The notes beneath the pieces were generated by a model that worked only from the letters and a program-made list of their open reading frames with translations, was not told the DNA's origin and did no database searches. Positions 33,682-43,059 of a stretch of 64,000 nt of DNA are shown here, in pieces; position 1 is the first letter of the stretch; each line of letters begins with the position of its first letter. The position numbers and the translations under genes are program-made. The stretch comes from JACRPH01 sp041665465 (GTDB lineage Archaea; Nanobdellota; Nanobdellia; Woesearchaeales; GW2011-AR9). The stretch lies in the NCBI GenBank assembly GCA_041665465.1, contig JBAYIU010000001.1:372001-436000 (forward strand). The letters run 5' to 3'.

Positions 33682-33988
33682 GAGATATCAACAAGTGGAA
33701 CTTCCAGATTTAGTAAAGAAAGCCATTAATAGCGCTACTGCCAGAATGGGAGTATATCACACCCTCAGTTTCGATCAATGGAGAGAACTCGCGGGTTATC
33801 TATCCTCAAATCAAGAACTGCCTGAACAAGATTTAGCCGCTCGAGTTAGTGACTCGGAGAATAAAGTCTTAAATCGTCTGGTTATTGCAGGAGCAGAAGC
33901 AGAAAATGATGAGATTAAAGAATTCCACTGGTATCCTCAAGTGAAAGTGATTTATCATCTCATTAGTCCACACCATTATAAAAGATAA
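33665..33988 (+). CDS. Hypothetical protein
   Basis: A 107-residue soluble protein, not recognised, read from GTG 33665. Its first codons lie inside the structured element 33610-33681, so the real start may be further downstream. It is mixed helical (LPDLVKKAINSATARMG, DQWRELAGYLSSNQELP) and ends HWYPQVKVIYHLISPHHYK. It could belong to the upstream operon by read-through. Confidence 0.5.
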   Translation: MIINHQRYQQVELPDLVKKAINSATARMGVYHTLSFDQWRELAGYLSSNQELPEQDLAARVSDSENKVLNRLVIAGAEAENDEIKEFHWYPQVKVIYHLISPHHYKR

Positions 33989-34053
33989 AGAGGGTAATTA
34001 ATATAGGATAACTTGATCAATTTTATAAAGAGTGACCTTGAAGTTGTTTTACA

Positions 34054-34446
34054 ATGAAACCATTTGCTAAATATCTGTTAGAATTAGGAATCTCTCTTTT
34101 AGGCAGCTTAATTTTTGGAATATTTGGATTAATGCTAGGAATGTCTATCGGAGGAACGTTTGGATTTCCGGAATTTCATGGTTTAATTGGATACGAATCG
34201 GGAGGAATTGTTTTTAGTTTGATAGGAATCTCTATTGGGAGCATTTTATCAATGTTCATTGCTTCTAAACTATTGAAGGAGAAAGGATCGTATCTCTGGG
34301 CAGCCATTTTAGGAGTAATGGGATTAGTAATAAGTCTACTTTCTTACAATTATAATGCCGGATCTTGGCTATTTATCTTGTGGATCATCCCAGCGACTTT
34401 AGCAGTAGTGGGATTTAATTATCAAAGAATATTTGAGAAAAGATAA
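34054..34446 (+). CDS. Four-helix membrane protein
   Basis: A 130-residue protein with four hydrophobic segments (about 8-32, 50-72, 80-97, 103-122). Gly-rich helix faces appear (GSLIFGIFGLMLGMSIGG, GGIVFSLIGISIGSI). No charged transport motif is visible and no family is recognised. It is convergent with the DNA ligase gene, with a 3-base gap. Confidence 0.6.
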   Translation: MKPFAKYLLELGISLLGSLIFGIFGLMLGMSIGGTFGFPEFHGLIGYESGGIVFSLIGISIGSILSMFIASKLLKEKGSYLWAAILGVMGLVISLLSYNYNAGSWLFILWIIPATLAVVGFNYQRIFEKR

Positions 34447-34449
34447 TTC

Positions 34450-36174
34450 TCACTTCCCTTTAAACATCTGTTCGATCTCTTTAGAAGTCGTTGCTTGTTC
34501 TGGTTTCTTATTCTCTCTAAATTGTACAAATCTGGGAAATCTTAAAGCTAATCCTGAACCACAAGTATGGAAAGGACTTTTAGTAAGCTCTGCACCTTTT
34601 ACTTCTACCACGATCTTAGGTTCGAACCAAACCGGAGCTTCCATCTCTTTCTTGGCTTTCAAACGAGCTGGCTTTCGATCTAATTTATACTTGCTCAACA
34701 TCTTAGGGATCTCTTCTAACATCTCGTCAGTTAAACCAGTCCCTAGTTTACAAAGAGTTTCAAAAGCATCTTCTTTCTCATTATAAGCAGCACATAATAA
34801 AGCACCATAAGTTCCGCTTCTTTTACCCCGACCATGGAATGCTCCCACAACCACTAGATCAAAAGTATCCACCATCTCTTTGACATACTCTTTTTTCCAT
34901 TTGATCCAGTTCCAACCTCTAGTTCCGGCTTGATATTCTGAATCTTCTGCTCGAGATTTAACGATCACCCCTTCATATCCTGCATCCAACATTTCTTGAA
35001 AGAAATCGTTCAGTTCTTCAATCTCTGAAGTGATGATCTTCTCCGTAGGAACAATCCATTCATTCTTTTTGATCAGTTTAGCCAATGTTTCTGAACGTTT
35101 GTAATACGGTTCATGAATAAACGAAGCACCATTAAGATAAAGCAGGTCAAACACTTTAAGGTGCACCGGAACTTTTTTAACATACTCTTCAATATCAGTT
35201 TTACGTTTACGCTGCATTAAAGTCTGGAAAGGTAAGGGATGGCCTTTTTTGTCTACGGCTAAACATTCTCCTTCTAACACCCATTCTTCGGCATCAATAT
35301 ATTTCTCTAAATATTTTACCACGTCCGGGAACTGATCAGTAATATTTTCTAAACGACGAGAGAATAAAGTAATCTTACCTTTTTTATTTTTATGAGCTTG
35401 AACTCTTTCTCCGTCATATTTAGCTTCTACGGTCCAAGGAGGAGTTATTTTATCAGAAATGAGTTCTAATTCTTCTACTCGCTGAGCCAACATCATTTTT
35501 ATCGGTCTGCCCACATGAACATCAATCTTCTCAATGGCTTTAATTCCACCTTTAGCAATAGTTTCTGCAATCAATCCCAAGTCTGGACAGATATTGTACG
35601 CTTTCTCTAACTTCTCTTTAGCTTCTTTATCTCCAGTAAAAGTGATAGATAAGGCATCAAGCACAGTCATGTCTCCTACACCCATCCTTAGAGTTCCTAA
35701 AGCGATTCGAGCAATATATTTTGCTCCCTTAGGAGAAGCTTTCTGCATCATCCCAGCTAAAAGATTTTGTTTCTGATCTTGGGATCCAGATCCTTCAGAT
35801 TCTCCCATCTTATGTAAGGTATTAAATAATTCTTTTACGGTAAGTTTGCCTAGTGGAACTAAAGTGATGGGTTTCTTTTGCAAGATCTTTTCTGCAGTTA
35901 ATCCCACATCACCAGTTTCTTGCATTACTTTTTGTACTTTAGAATTATCTACAGAACTAGCTACGGCAACCGCTTTTAATACTGATTTTTCTGCTACTCC
36001 CAAGACGACGTTCTCATAATCAGAAGCTATCTGGCCTAAAGTGAGATAGGAAATCATTCCGATATCCTCAACAGGAACAGTCTTAAAGAAGTTGGCTAGA
36101 ATTTCTCGCATAGTATTCCCTGAAGCAGTTTGTTCTAATTGTTCGTATAAATCTGCCAGCTTCTGGAAGTCCAT
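34450..36174 (-). CDS. lig: ATP-dependent DNA ligase
   Basis: A 574-residue archaeal/eukaryotic type ligase I that seals nicks in replication and repair. An N-terminal DNA-binding domain (about 1-210, KLADLYEQLEQTASGN start) is followed by the adenylation domain with Lys252 in EAKYDGERVQAH (motif I). Motifs EGECLAVD, FDLLYLNG and EGVIVKS are present. The OB domain follows, including WIKWKKEY (motif V) and PRFVQFRENKKPE (motif VI region). It is monocistronic. Confidence 0.97.
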   Translation of the reverse strand: MDFQKLADLYEQLEQTASGNTMREILANFFKTVPVEDIGMISYLTLGQIASDYENVVLGVAEKSVLKAVAVASSVDNSKVQKVMQETGDVGLTAEKILQKKPITLVPLGKLTVKELFNTLHKMGESEGSGSQDQKQNLLAGMMQKASPKGAKYIARIALGTLRMGVGDMTVLDALSITFTGDKEAKEKLEKAYNICPDLGLIAETIAKGGIKAIEKIDVHVGRPIKMMLAQRVEELELISDKITPPWTVEAKYDGERVQAHKNKKGKITLFSRRLENITDQFPDVVKYLEKYIDAEEWVLEGECLAVDKKGHPLPFQTLMQRKRKTDIEEYVKKVPVHLKVFDLLYLNGASFIHEPYYKRSETLAKLIKKNEWIVPTEKIITSEIEELNDFFQEMLDAGYEGVIVKSRAEDSEYQAGTRGWNWIKWKKEYVKEMVDTFDLVVVGAFHGRGKRSGTYGALLCAAYNEKEDAFETLCKLGTGLTDEMLEEIPKMLSKYKLDRKPARLKAKKEMEAPVWFEPKIVVEVKGAELTKSPFHTCGSGLALRFPRFVQFRENKKPEQATTSKEIEQMFKGK

Positions 36175-36222
36175 GATTATTAAGAAATGAAAGAGTTATT
36201 TAAAGGTTGTTGTGACAGAGAG

Positions 36223-37146
36223 TTATAGATCTTTAGAATGAACAAACTCATGAGATAATGCCTTTAACCCCTGCTCTTTGATCATAGCTAATTGAAGTTG
36301 ACGTTCGAACTCATAAAAAGCAGATTTTCTTAAAGAAATGACCTTAAGTACTTTCTCCTCAAAAGGGAGAGAATTGAAAAGATTAAATTGTTCTACCGCA
36401 TTTAGAGATAATTCGGTTATTAATGGATCAAAATTTACTAATCTTACTCCATCGAGATTAACTTGAAATCCCTCAATCAACTGATTAAAGTCTCCCTTAC
36501 TCTCTAAATGACCATATCCATCAATAAATATAGGTTCTCTGGTCTTCATTATAATTCTAAGATGCTTAAAGGGAGAAGAATATGATTTCCAGGAACGATG
36601 AAGCTGATCTGTAAAGTAATCTCGAACAAGGATATTCTGCCCATCAATTAAATAGGGGCCATGAAGGTTTTGGAATAAATGCACGTTATAATCTCCACAA
36701 TGGGCATATCCATAATTAGACAAAGCAACAACCAATTTCCCATAATTTTTGTTGTCAATTCTGAATTCTTCCCGCGAGATGATGGAAACATCATCAACAG
36801 CATTTTCCAATAAAAACTTAAATAGGGAAATCAATTTTACCTTTTGAGGAACAGATAAGTTAATCATTTTTGCTTCTAACATTACTAACACCATCTCAAT
36901 TTTTAACCCGGGAAGATATTTAGACAAAGTTTGTCTAATTAATTTAGGAGATAAATATATAGATAAATCGAAAATATCTAACCAAAAATTAACTGACTCT
37001 TTAGCAGTAAAGTGCAACACATCAAATGAATGAAAGGGAAAGAAGTCTGAATCTGAAGAAGTATCAATAGCTTTAGACAAACTGGAATAAAAATCACTGA
37101 TCCAAAGCTTAGCTTCTTCTAGTGATAGTTCCTTTAAGCCCGTCAA
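36223..37146 (-). CDS. Hypothetical protein, third gene of phosphatase/swivel operon
   Basis: A 307-residue soluble protein, not recognised. The first half is helical (EEAKLWISDFYSSLSKAI, KLIRQTLSKYLPGLKIEM), and the second holds LVVALSNYGYAHCGDYNVHLFQ, a polar Cys/His region, then KHLRIIMKTREPIFIDGYGHLE. It overlaps the swivelling-domain gene by 38 bases, so tight co-translation is expected. It could be the missing catalytic partner of that domain, but no ATP-binding motif is visible. Confidence 0.6.
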   Translation of the reverse strand: MTGLKELSLEEAKLWISDFYSSLSKAIDTSSDSDFFPFHSFDVLHFTAKESVNFWLDIFDLSIYLSPKLIRQTLSKYLPGLKIEMVLVMLEAKMINLSVPQKVKLISLFKFLLENAVDDVSIISREEFRIDNKNYGKLVVALSNYGYAHCGDYNVHLFQNLHGPYLIDGQNILVRDYFTDQLHRSWKSYSSPFKHLRIIMKTREPIFIDGYGHLESKGDFNQLIEGFQVNLDGVRLVNFDPLITELSLNAVEQFNLFNSLPFEEKVLKVISLRKSAFYEFERQLQLAMIKEQGLKALSHEFVHSKDL

Positions 37147-37438
37147 TTTCTGCTTCTCCCCATTCTTTTAATTTAGATAGAGCATCCGAACAAATAATTG
37201 CGGGAATGCCTAACTCTCTAGCTAAGATTGCTGGATGACTGTTCATGCCACCAACTTCAGAAATAATTGCTCCTGCCTTATTAATCTCGAAGACCATAGA
37301 GGGGGCAGTGTTTCTTATAACCAATATTTCTCCCTCTTGAAAAGAAGATAACTGCGATTCTTCGTTGATGATACGAATTCTCCCAGAAGTTTTACCTGAA
37401 CTTACTCCCTTACCCTGAATCTCTTCCATCATTACCAT
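37109..37438 (-). CDS. Stand-alone phosphohistidine swivelling domain
   Basis: A 109-residue protein that is only the PEP-utiliser mobile domain: GKGVSSGKTSGRIRII start, EGEILVIRNTAPSMVFEINK, then EVGGMNSHPAILARELGIP with the phosphorylatable His68, and closing EIDGLKGTITR. In PEP synthase and PPDK this domain carries phosphate between two active sites. Here both sites are absent. ATGs at 37432 and 37429 are also possible starts. It lies between an LMW-phosphatase-like gene and an unknown gene, and overlaps both. Confidence 0.85.
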   Translation of the reverse strand: MVMMEEIQGKGVSSGKTSGRIRIINEESQLSSFQEGEILVIRNTAPSMVFEINKAGAIISEVGGMNSHPAILARELGIPAIICSDALSKLKEWGEAEIDGLKGTITRRS

Positions 37439-38235
37439 CTTCCTTTTATTTTTAGTTGAGTAACTTGTCTACCAAAACTAATCACTTTTTCTAGACGAGA
37501 TTGATATATTTCTGCAGGTTGACCAAAGGGATCATCTAGCGGTTCTCCTAGAACTTCTTCTGCCGATAAGATACAAATATTATCTAGTCCAAAAAAAGAA
37601 TAATCCCTTGTTCTATCCATAGTAAACATATTTTTTGTTCTATCTACTTTATCTATTCCGTTCATTCCAAAAAGAGATAAGATTGCTTGAGTGTGTGAAG
37701 AACTCATCGGAAAATATGCTGCTTCAGAAACCCCATCGTGGCCACCCCATTCTTTAATCAACTGGCAAGAAAGATGAGGATACTCGTTAATCCCATTATT
37801 CTTAAAAACTGCTGTCCTAAGAGGTTTATAGTATTGATTTAGACTCTCCCAACAACCGGAGGATAATCTAGATACACTCCTCCTAAAATCTTTCTCATTA
37901 GCATATCTATCCTTAGCCAAAGGATACTTTTCAATAAGATAAATTGCCAAAAGGAGATCCTCTTCCTCAACAACCAGACATAATCTTAAAGCTTCAGGAA
38001 TGCCATACATCTGTGTTTTAAGACTAACCGTTCCTGGGCAAGCATGCTCCAAATTGTTAGTTCCTTGAATTAAAGAGACGCTAGTACCCATGGACATAAA
38101 GCCGGGATATTGTGGAACTTCTTGATTCTTCGATTCCCAGTAATTGATCCATTCCTGTCTAGCTGCCATTTCTGCTACTGGACTTCGATCTTGGTTTCCA
38201 GAACAGACAAATATTCCATATTTTCTTTCTGTCAT
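37432..38235 (-). CDS. Low-molecular-weight phosphatase-like protein with large insertion
   Basis: The protein (267 residues from ATG 38235) starts TERKYGIFVCSGNQDRSPVAEM, the LMW tyrosine phosphatase/arsenate reductase P-loop C-x5-R-S with Cys11 and Arg17. Near the end DDPFGQPAEIYQSRLEKV matches the general-acid Asp-Pro motif. Between them lies about 200 residues, far more than the usual 110, so there is a family-specific insertion (including CPGTVSLKTQM). The upstream start at 38301 would add an unrelated extension. It leads the three-gene operon and is divergent from an Lrp-type regulator. Confidence 0.78.
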   Translation of the reverse strand: MTERKYGIFVCSGNQDRSPVAEMAARQEWINYWESKNQEVPQYPGFMSMGTSVSLIQGTNNLEHACPGTVSLKTQMYGIPEALRLCLVVEEEDLLLAIYLIEKYPLAKDRYANEKDFRRSVSRLSSGCWESLNQYYKPLRTAVFKNNGINEYPHLSCQLIKEWGGHDGVSEAAYFPMSSSHTQAILSLFGMNGIDKVDRTKNMFTMDRTRDYSFFGLDNICILSAEEVLGEPLDDPFGQPAEIYQSRLEKVISFGRQVTQLKIKGRW

Positions 38236-38302
38236 CTTAATGAGATTAATAAGAACACATCTATTTAGGGATTGTGGGCATATTATACTTATTATAGGCA
38301 AA

Positions 38303-38316
38303 ATATTTAAATATAA
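38303..38316 (+). promoter_or_regulatory. TATA box of Lrp gene
   Basis: ATATTTAAATATAA is centred 27 bases before the ATG at 38337, so the mRNA is probably leaderless. It is part of the 101-base divergent promoter region with the phosphatase operon. Confidence 0.55.
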
Positions 38317-38336
38317 TACTCATTTTAGGTACAATA

Positions 38337-38852
38337 ATGACAGAAGTAGGAATAAAATACACAAAAGAACATCCATTAGACACTAAAGACAAAAAGATTT
38401 TATCTGCTTTATATGAGAATGGGAGATATTCTATCGCCGAGATAGCTAAGAAAACCGGATTGAGAAGAGATAGTATCATTTATCGAATTAAGAAGATGCA
38501 AGAGAATCAATTAATTATGGGTTTCCAACCGGTGATTAATCCTCCTGCTTTAGGGTATCCAAATATAGCGATTATGCTTCTTAAGACCAAATCTTTATCA
38601 GAAGCACTTCAGACCCAATTTATTAAAAAAACAAAAAGCTTACCCCAAATTATTCATTTAGCCATAGTGTTAGGGAAATTTAATTATTATTTAGTTGCAG
38701 TGTATAAGGAACATCAACAACTTTACCAACTATTAGAACAAGTAAAATCTTTTGTTCCTGATCAGGTTTTGGATTATGAAATCCTTTCAGTGGTAGAAGA
38801 ACCCAAATATGAGAGTTTTTTAGATTTAATTAATACTTATCAAAAAAAGTAA
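38337..38852 (+). CDS. Lrp/AsnC family transcriptional regulator
   Basis: A 171-residue regulator. The HTH is LDTKDKKILSALYENGRYSIAEIAKKTGLRRDSIIYRIKKM (as two adjacent stretches, residues 15-55), followed by an RAM-like alpha/beta domain (ALGYPNIAIMLLKTKSL, IIHLAIVLGKFNYYLVAVY). The family senses amino acids or other small ligands. Its divergent position suggests control of the phosphatase/swivel operon or itself. The DUF475 gene follows 45 bases later with its own TATA box. Confidence 0.85.
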   Translation: MTEVGIKYTKEHPLDTKDKKILSALYENGRYSIAEIAKKTGLRRDSIIYRIKKMQENQLIMGFQPVINPPALGYPNIAIMLLKTKSLSEALQTQFIKKTKSLPQIIHLAIVLGKFNYYLVAVYKEHQQLYQLLEQVKSFVPDQVLDYEILSVVEEPKYESFLDLINTYQKK

Positions 38853-38897
38853 AGCATACCGCAATATTTAAAATACCCAACAGAATAACAGCTGACA

Positions 38898-39842
38898 ATG
38901 ATCGACATACTTTCCATGATCTTAGTGGTTGTAGGATTAACTCTCTTCGAAGTTATCAATAGTGTGGATAACGCAGTTATTAATGCCGAAGTTCTAGGAA
39001 AAGTCTCACAAAAAGCTAAGAGATGGTTCTTACGTTGGGGAATCCTTATTGCGGTATTTGTCATCAGAGGATTATTACCATTAGTAATTATCTGGGGAAC
39101 GAATCCCAGTTTAGGTCTAGTTGGAGCATTTACTGCTACTTTTAGTTCAGACCCAGCAGTAGCAGAAGCGATGGATATGGCTGCCCCGATCCTATTAGCC
39201 GGAGCAGGAATCTTCTTGATTTTCTTGTTCTTCCACTGGTTATTTTTAGAACCAAAGATTTATGGATTACATCATGAAAAATTCTTCGAACGGCAAGGAG
39301 TATGGTTCTTCGCTTTAGTTTCTATTATTCTAGCAGTAGTTGTATGGTTTGGATTAAAACTAAACCCTTACATGGCCTTTGGGGCAGTGATTGGATCAAC
39401 AGCCTTCTTCATAACTCATGGTTTCAAACAAAATGCAGAGAAGATGGAACATGAGATGCTGCACGGCAGTTCTATGAGTGACTGGAGCAAATTACTTTAC
39501 TTAGAAGTAATCGACGCCACTTTCTCTATCGATGGAGTTTTAGGAGCTTTTGCGTTCACGTTATCTGTACCTTTAATCTTGATAGGTAATGGTATAGGGG
39601 CGATTGTAGTTAGACAGTTAACTATCGGCAATATCGAGAATGTCAAGAAGTATAAATTGCTTAAGAACGGAGCGATGTACTCCATCTTCATTTTGGGGTT
39701 AATTATGTTAAGTGACGCTTTTGGATTACATATTCCGGCTTGGCTCAGTCCGATTGCTACATTTATCATTATCGGATATTTCTTCTGGAGAAGCAAGAAA
39801 GAGTTGAAGAAAGAAAGTACTAAATCTATATGTAAGAATTAA
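38898..39842 (+). CDS. DUF475 / TerC-superfamily membrane protein
   Basis: A 314-residue protein with eight or so membrane helices. It carries the DUF475 signatures LFEVINSVDNAVINAEVL near the N-terminus and EVIDATFSIDGVLGAFAFT near residue 205; acidic residues in the membrane are typical of the TerC/LysE-type fold and suggest metal ion transport. TATA box ATATTTAAAATA is about 27 bases upstream. The substrate is unknown; family relatives are linked to tellurite and manganese homeostasis. Confidence 0.87.
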   Translation: MIDILSMILVVVGLTLFEVINSVDNAVINAEVLGKVSQKAKRWFLRWGILIAVFVIRGLLPLVIIWGTNPSLGLVGAFTATFSSDPAVAEAMDMAAPILLAGAGIFLIFLFFHWLFLEPKIYGLHHEKFFERQGVWFFALVSIILAVVVWFGLKLNPYMAFGAVIGSTAFFITHGFKQNAEKMEHEMLHGSSMSDWSKLLYLEVIDATFSIDGVLGAFAFTLSVPLILIGNGIGAIVVRQLTIGNIENVKKYKLLKNGAMYSIFILGLIMLSDAFGLHIPAWLSPIATFIIIGYFFWRSKKELKKESTKSICKN

Positions 39843-39893
39843 ATAGAATTATCCTTTTTAACAGAAGAGTAGGTTTCTAGATGTGATTTACAA

Positions 39894-40547
39894 ATGAGCG
39901 AAAAGTTATTACAACAGAATATTGAAGAGGCAATCTTAGCTTTGGCTCCCAAGTTTGATATCCCCCCAGAGCTCTTAACAACTTTCCGTCAACCAACATA
40001 CGAAGTTTGTGAAGTAATAACCGTTGATGGTAAAGAGACCAAGATTGTCGGCCAATACGATCGCGAAGACGTCCATTTTAGATTTCCAAGCCAATCTATT
40101 GACGATTTTCGTATCGTCGGACATGAAGTTGGCCATTATCTTCATCACGAATTAAATCCTAACTTGATGAGTCAATGCGCTAAGAAAGGTCAAAATAATA
40201 GAAACTTTTGGTGGGGAATTGAGTTAGCAGAGTTAGTTGCAAAATATGCCGGAATCATTTATTCAGTTTCTAAAGGAGTACCTTATAGAAAATATTTAGA
40301 TCACAGTAACGGAGGACAAGGATTTGATGCGTTAAGGTCAGCGATAATACACGAAAGAGCGGATAAGAGATCAGAAAAAGCTTGGTACTTAAAAGATGAG
40401 ACTCTTCTTTCTAGCTTAGCTAGGATGGATTTAGACGGAGGAGTGTGTGCCTTACCAAGAATATTTCCGGTCACCTTTTACGAAAGAAGCATTCTCCCTA
40501 AGATGGATCGCTTAAGGATTATTGGATCAAATTTTTATATGGGTTAA
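39894..40547 (+). CDS. HEXXH metalloprotease-like protein
   Basis: A 217-residue protein with a zincin motif HEVGH (residues 77-81) in FRIVGHEVGHYLHHELN. A downstream helix GIELAELVAKYAG could give the third ligand Glu. There is no signal peptide, so it would be intracellular. No exact family is recognised. It is close to the DUF475 gene (51 bases) but seems to have a short AT-rich leader of its own. Confidence 0.65.
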   Translation: MSEKLLQQNIEEAILALAPKFDIPPELLTTFRQPTYEVCEVITVDGKETKIVGQYDREDVHFRFPSQSIDDFRIVGHEVGHYLHHELNPNLMSQCAKKGQNNRNFWWGIELAELVAKYAGIIYSVSKGVPYRKYLDHSNGGQGFDALRSAIIHERADKRSEKAWYLKDETLLSSLARMDLDGGVCALPRIFPVTFYERSILPKMDRLRIIGSNFYMG

Positions 40548-40555
40548 ACACAGAA

Positions 40556-42367
40556 TTAATATCCCTGTTGAATTCGCCACAACTTACGATACAACCCTTC
40601 CTTTAGATGCAACAACTGCTGATGAGTTCCAGATTCAACCACTTTTCCTTTATCTAACACCACTATTTGATCTGCATCCATAATGGTAGATAATCTATGC
40701 GCTATCATGATAGTGGTACGATTCTGCATCAATAATTCCAGATCTTTTTGAATCTCCTTCTCGGTTTCAGAATCTAAAGCGGAAGTGGCTTCATCCAACA
40801 CTAAGATTCTCTTGTTCGCCAGTAAAGCACGAGCAATAGAAATCCTTTGTTTCTCTCCACCAGATAATTTAACTCCTCTTTCCCCGATCAAGGTTTTCTC
40901 TTTTTTAGGTAATCGGTTAATCAAAATATCTAAGCGAGCCATTCTTATCGCTTTCCACACTTCTTTATCAGAAGCTTGAGGATTAGCGTAAGCTACATTG
41001 AAATAAATAGAGTTGTTAAACAATAACGGTTCCTGTGGAACAATACTCATACTATCTCTTAAAGAATTCTGGGTTACTTTAGAGATATCCTGTCCATCGA
41101 TAGATATGCTCCCCGATTCTAGATCAAACAAACGATAGAGTAATTTTATTATTGTAGTCTTACCGCTACCAGAAGGACCGACAATAGCTACTTTGGTATT
41201 CGGTCGAATACGCAAAGAGAAATGTTTAATAATATCTCTTTCATGTTGTGGACCTTTCCATTCTTTCGGATAAGAGAAACCAACTTGAGTAAACTCAATC
41301 TCTCCCTTCTCTACTTGGAGAGGAGGAGCATTATAAACATCTTTAACCTCATTATCTTCTTTGTAAATCTCAAATAAATCACTTACATCAATACTGCTCC
41401 TAATGAAGTTTCTATACCCATGCATCAAACTAAATAATTGTGGGATTAAAGTAAGTATGGCAGTATAAATCAAAGTAATATCTCCTAGCCCAATTCTTCC
41501 TGCTTTAAAACTGCCAAAGCTAAGATAGAAGATTGCCGTAAAACCTAACCCAAAGATTAACGCTTCTATACCATAATACCAAGCAAAATAACCCCAATAT
41601 CTTTTACGCGCATCTTTAAGTTTATTAGAAAGACGACTAAAGTAATTATAAGTGATCTGTTCTTTAGCAAAATATTTGACCGTTTCAATGTTCATGAACA
41701 CGTCGCTTAAGTTATGCTTAAGAAGGTCTTCACGATTATTAGCTTCTTCCTGGGGTACTTTTTGAAGTTTAGTGGCAACTACTCCAAAAGTGATAAACAC
41801 CACACACATTACTCCTAAAGCAATGGAAGTAGACGCATCGAGATACAGGATAACCCCGATTGAAAGTATCAATCTAAATATCACTGGAATAAAATTGAAC
41901 AAGACTGCATCAGTAAAGGATTCAACCTTACTTACCCCTCGGGTAAATTTAGATATCAATGACCCAGTACGTTTATTGACATGGAAACGGTAAGACAAGG
42001 TGATAATATGCCAGAATGAGCGTTTCTCAATATCATTCATTAAACCCCCTTCTAGAGTATTAACTCCTTTGAGCATAAAGAAACTAACTATCGCCCCGAC
42101 AAATTTAATCCCAAAATAAATAATTAGAGCAAAAACAATAATTGAACCTAAAGTTGCCACTTCAATCTGGCCTTGAGAATATAAGGTGGCTTTATCTACC
42201 AGGTATTTGAATAAGAGAGTATCTGTAAAGTGAATCAATTCATTTAACAAAGATAGAAAAATCACCCAATAAAGCAAGAATTGGTATTTCTTAACAAAAC
42301 TCCAGAATACTTTCAGCGTATACTTTAGATCCAAGTTATTACTAGAACGCTTTCGGTAGAGGCTCAT
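40556..42367 (-). CDS. ABC exporter half-transporter (type IV fold)
   Basis: A 603-residue protein with an N-terminal six-helix membrane domain (about 20-330; RTGSLISKFTRGVSKVESF is a coupling region) and a C-terminal ATPase. GPSGSGKTTIIKLL is Walker A, IVPQEPLLFN the Q-loop, KLSGGEKQRISIARAL the signature, ILVLDEATSALDSET Walker B and AHRLSTIMDADQ the H-loop. It forms a homodimer that exports a substrate using ATP. The layout resembles Atm1/MsbA types. The substrate is unknown. It is divergent from nnrE. Confidence 0.93.
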   Translation of the reverse strand: MSLYRKRSSNNLDLKYTLKVFWSFVKKYQFLLYWVIFLSLLNELIHFTDTLLFKYLVDKATLYSQGQIEVATLGSIIVFALIIYFGIKFVGAIVSFFMLKGVNTLEGGLMNDIEKRSFWHIITLSYRFHVNKRTGSLISKFTRGVSKVESFTDAVLFNFIPVIFRLILSIGVILYLDASTSIALGVMCVVFITFGVVATKLQKVPQEEANNREDLLKHNLSDVFMNIETVKYFAKEQITYNYFSRLSNKLKDARKRYWGYFAWYYGIEALIFGLGFTAIFYLSFGSFKAGRIGLGDITLIYTAILTLIPQLFSLMHGYRNFIRSSIDVSDLFEIYKEDNEVKDVYNAPPLQVEKGEIEFTQVGFSYPKEWKGPQHERDIIKHFSLRIRPNTKVAIVGPSGSGKTTIIKLLYRLFDLESGSISIDGQDISKVTQNSLRDSMSIVPQEPLLFNNSIYFNVAYANPQASDKEVWKAIRMARLDILINRLPKKEKTLIGERGVKLSGGEKQRISIARALLANKRILVLDEATSALDSETEKEIQKDLELLMQNRTTIMIAHRLSTIMDADQIVVLDKGKVVESGTHQQLLHLKEGLYRKLWRIQQGY

Positions 42368-42424
42368 AACTTCTGGAAACTAACAAAATTTATAAAACTT
42401 CTCTACTATAGTATACTTGTTACA

Positions 42425-43051
42425 ATGATTACTTCCCAAGAGATGAGAAAACTGGAAGAATTAGCCTTAAGTAAAGATATCCCTGTTGCCGATTTAATGG
42501 AGAATGCTGGAAAAGCAGTAGCTAGGGAAGTACTTAAAAGATACGATATTCAAGGTAAAAGAGTAGTAGTATTCTGTGGAACGGGAAATAACGGAGGCGA
42601 TGGATTAGTAGCAGCTAGACATTTCTACGAAAAAGGTTATCCCGTAGTGGTTCTTTTATTTGGACATAAAGACAACTTAAGCGATGAATCTCGAGAAAAG
42701 TACGATGCTCTCTGGCGCAAAGTTAACGTAGTAAGCATCTCAAGTTTAGAAGAATTAAATCAAATTAAGCTTCAGAAACATTTGAGTTATCTTTTAGTTG
42801 ATGCTTTATTAGGTATTGGAATTAAAGGACCAGCTCGAGAGCCAGTTGCTTCAGCTATTGACCTGTTTAACTCCATTTCCGGGATTAAAGTAGCGGTAGA
42901 TGTTCCTTCAGGAATTCATCCGGATACGGGAGAAGTGTTAGAAAAAGCTTGTGAAGCAGATTTAGTTGTAGCTTTACATGATGTTAAGCAAGGATGTGAG
43001 AAGTTTATGGAGAAGACAATTATTGTGGATATTGGGTTGCCGAGAAAGTAA
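42425..43051 (+). CDS. nnrE: NAD(P)H-hydrate epimerase
   Basis: A 208-residue YjeF_N domain. The start is MITSQEMRKLEELAL, with VADLMENAGKAVAREVL, VVFCGTGNNGGDGLVAARHF (nucleotide loop), LLVDALLGIG and VDVPSGIHPDTGEVL. It epimerises damaged NAD(P)H hydrates so that the dehydratase can repair them. The usual fused or adjacent dehydratase (NnrD) is not seen here. It is convergent with nikR. Confidence 0.92.
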   Translation: MITSQEMRKLEELALSKDIPVADLMENAGKAVAREVLKRYDIQGKRVVVFCGTGNNGGDGLVAARHFYEKGYPVVVLLFGHKDNLSDESREKYDALWRKVNVVSISSLEELNQIKLQKHLSYLLVDALLGIGIKGPAREPVASAIDLFNSISGIKVAVDVPSGIHPDTGEVLEKACEADLVVALHDVKQGCEKFMEKTIIVDIGLPRK

Positions 43052-43059
43052 ATATACTT

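Noticed and set aside
33601..33690. Possible tRNA
   Set aside because: No T-arm TTCRA loop, no 7-bp acceptor pairing and no anticodon arm could be formed.
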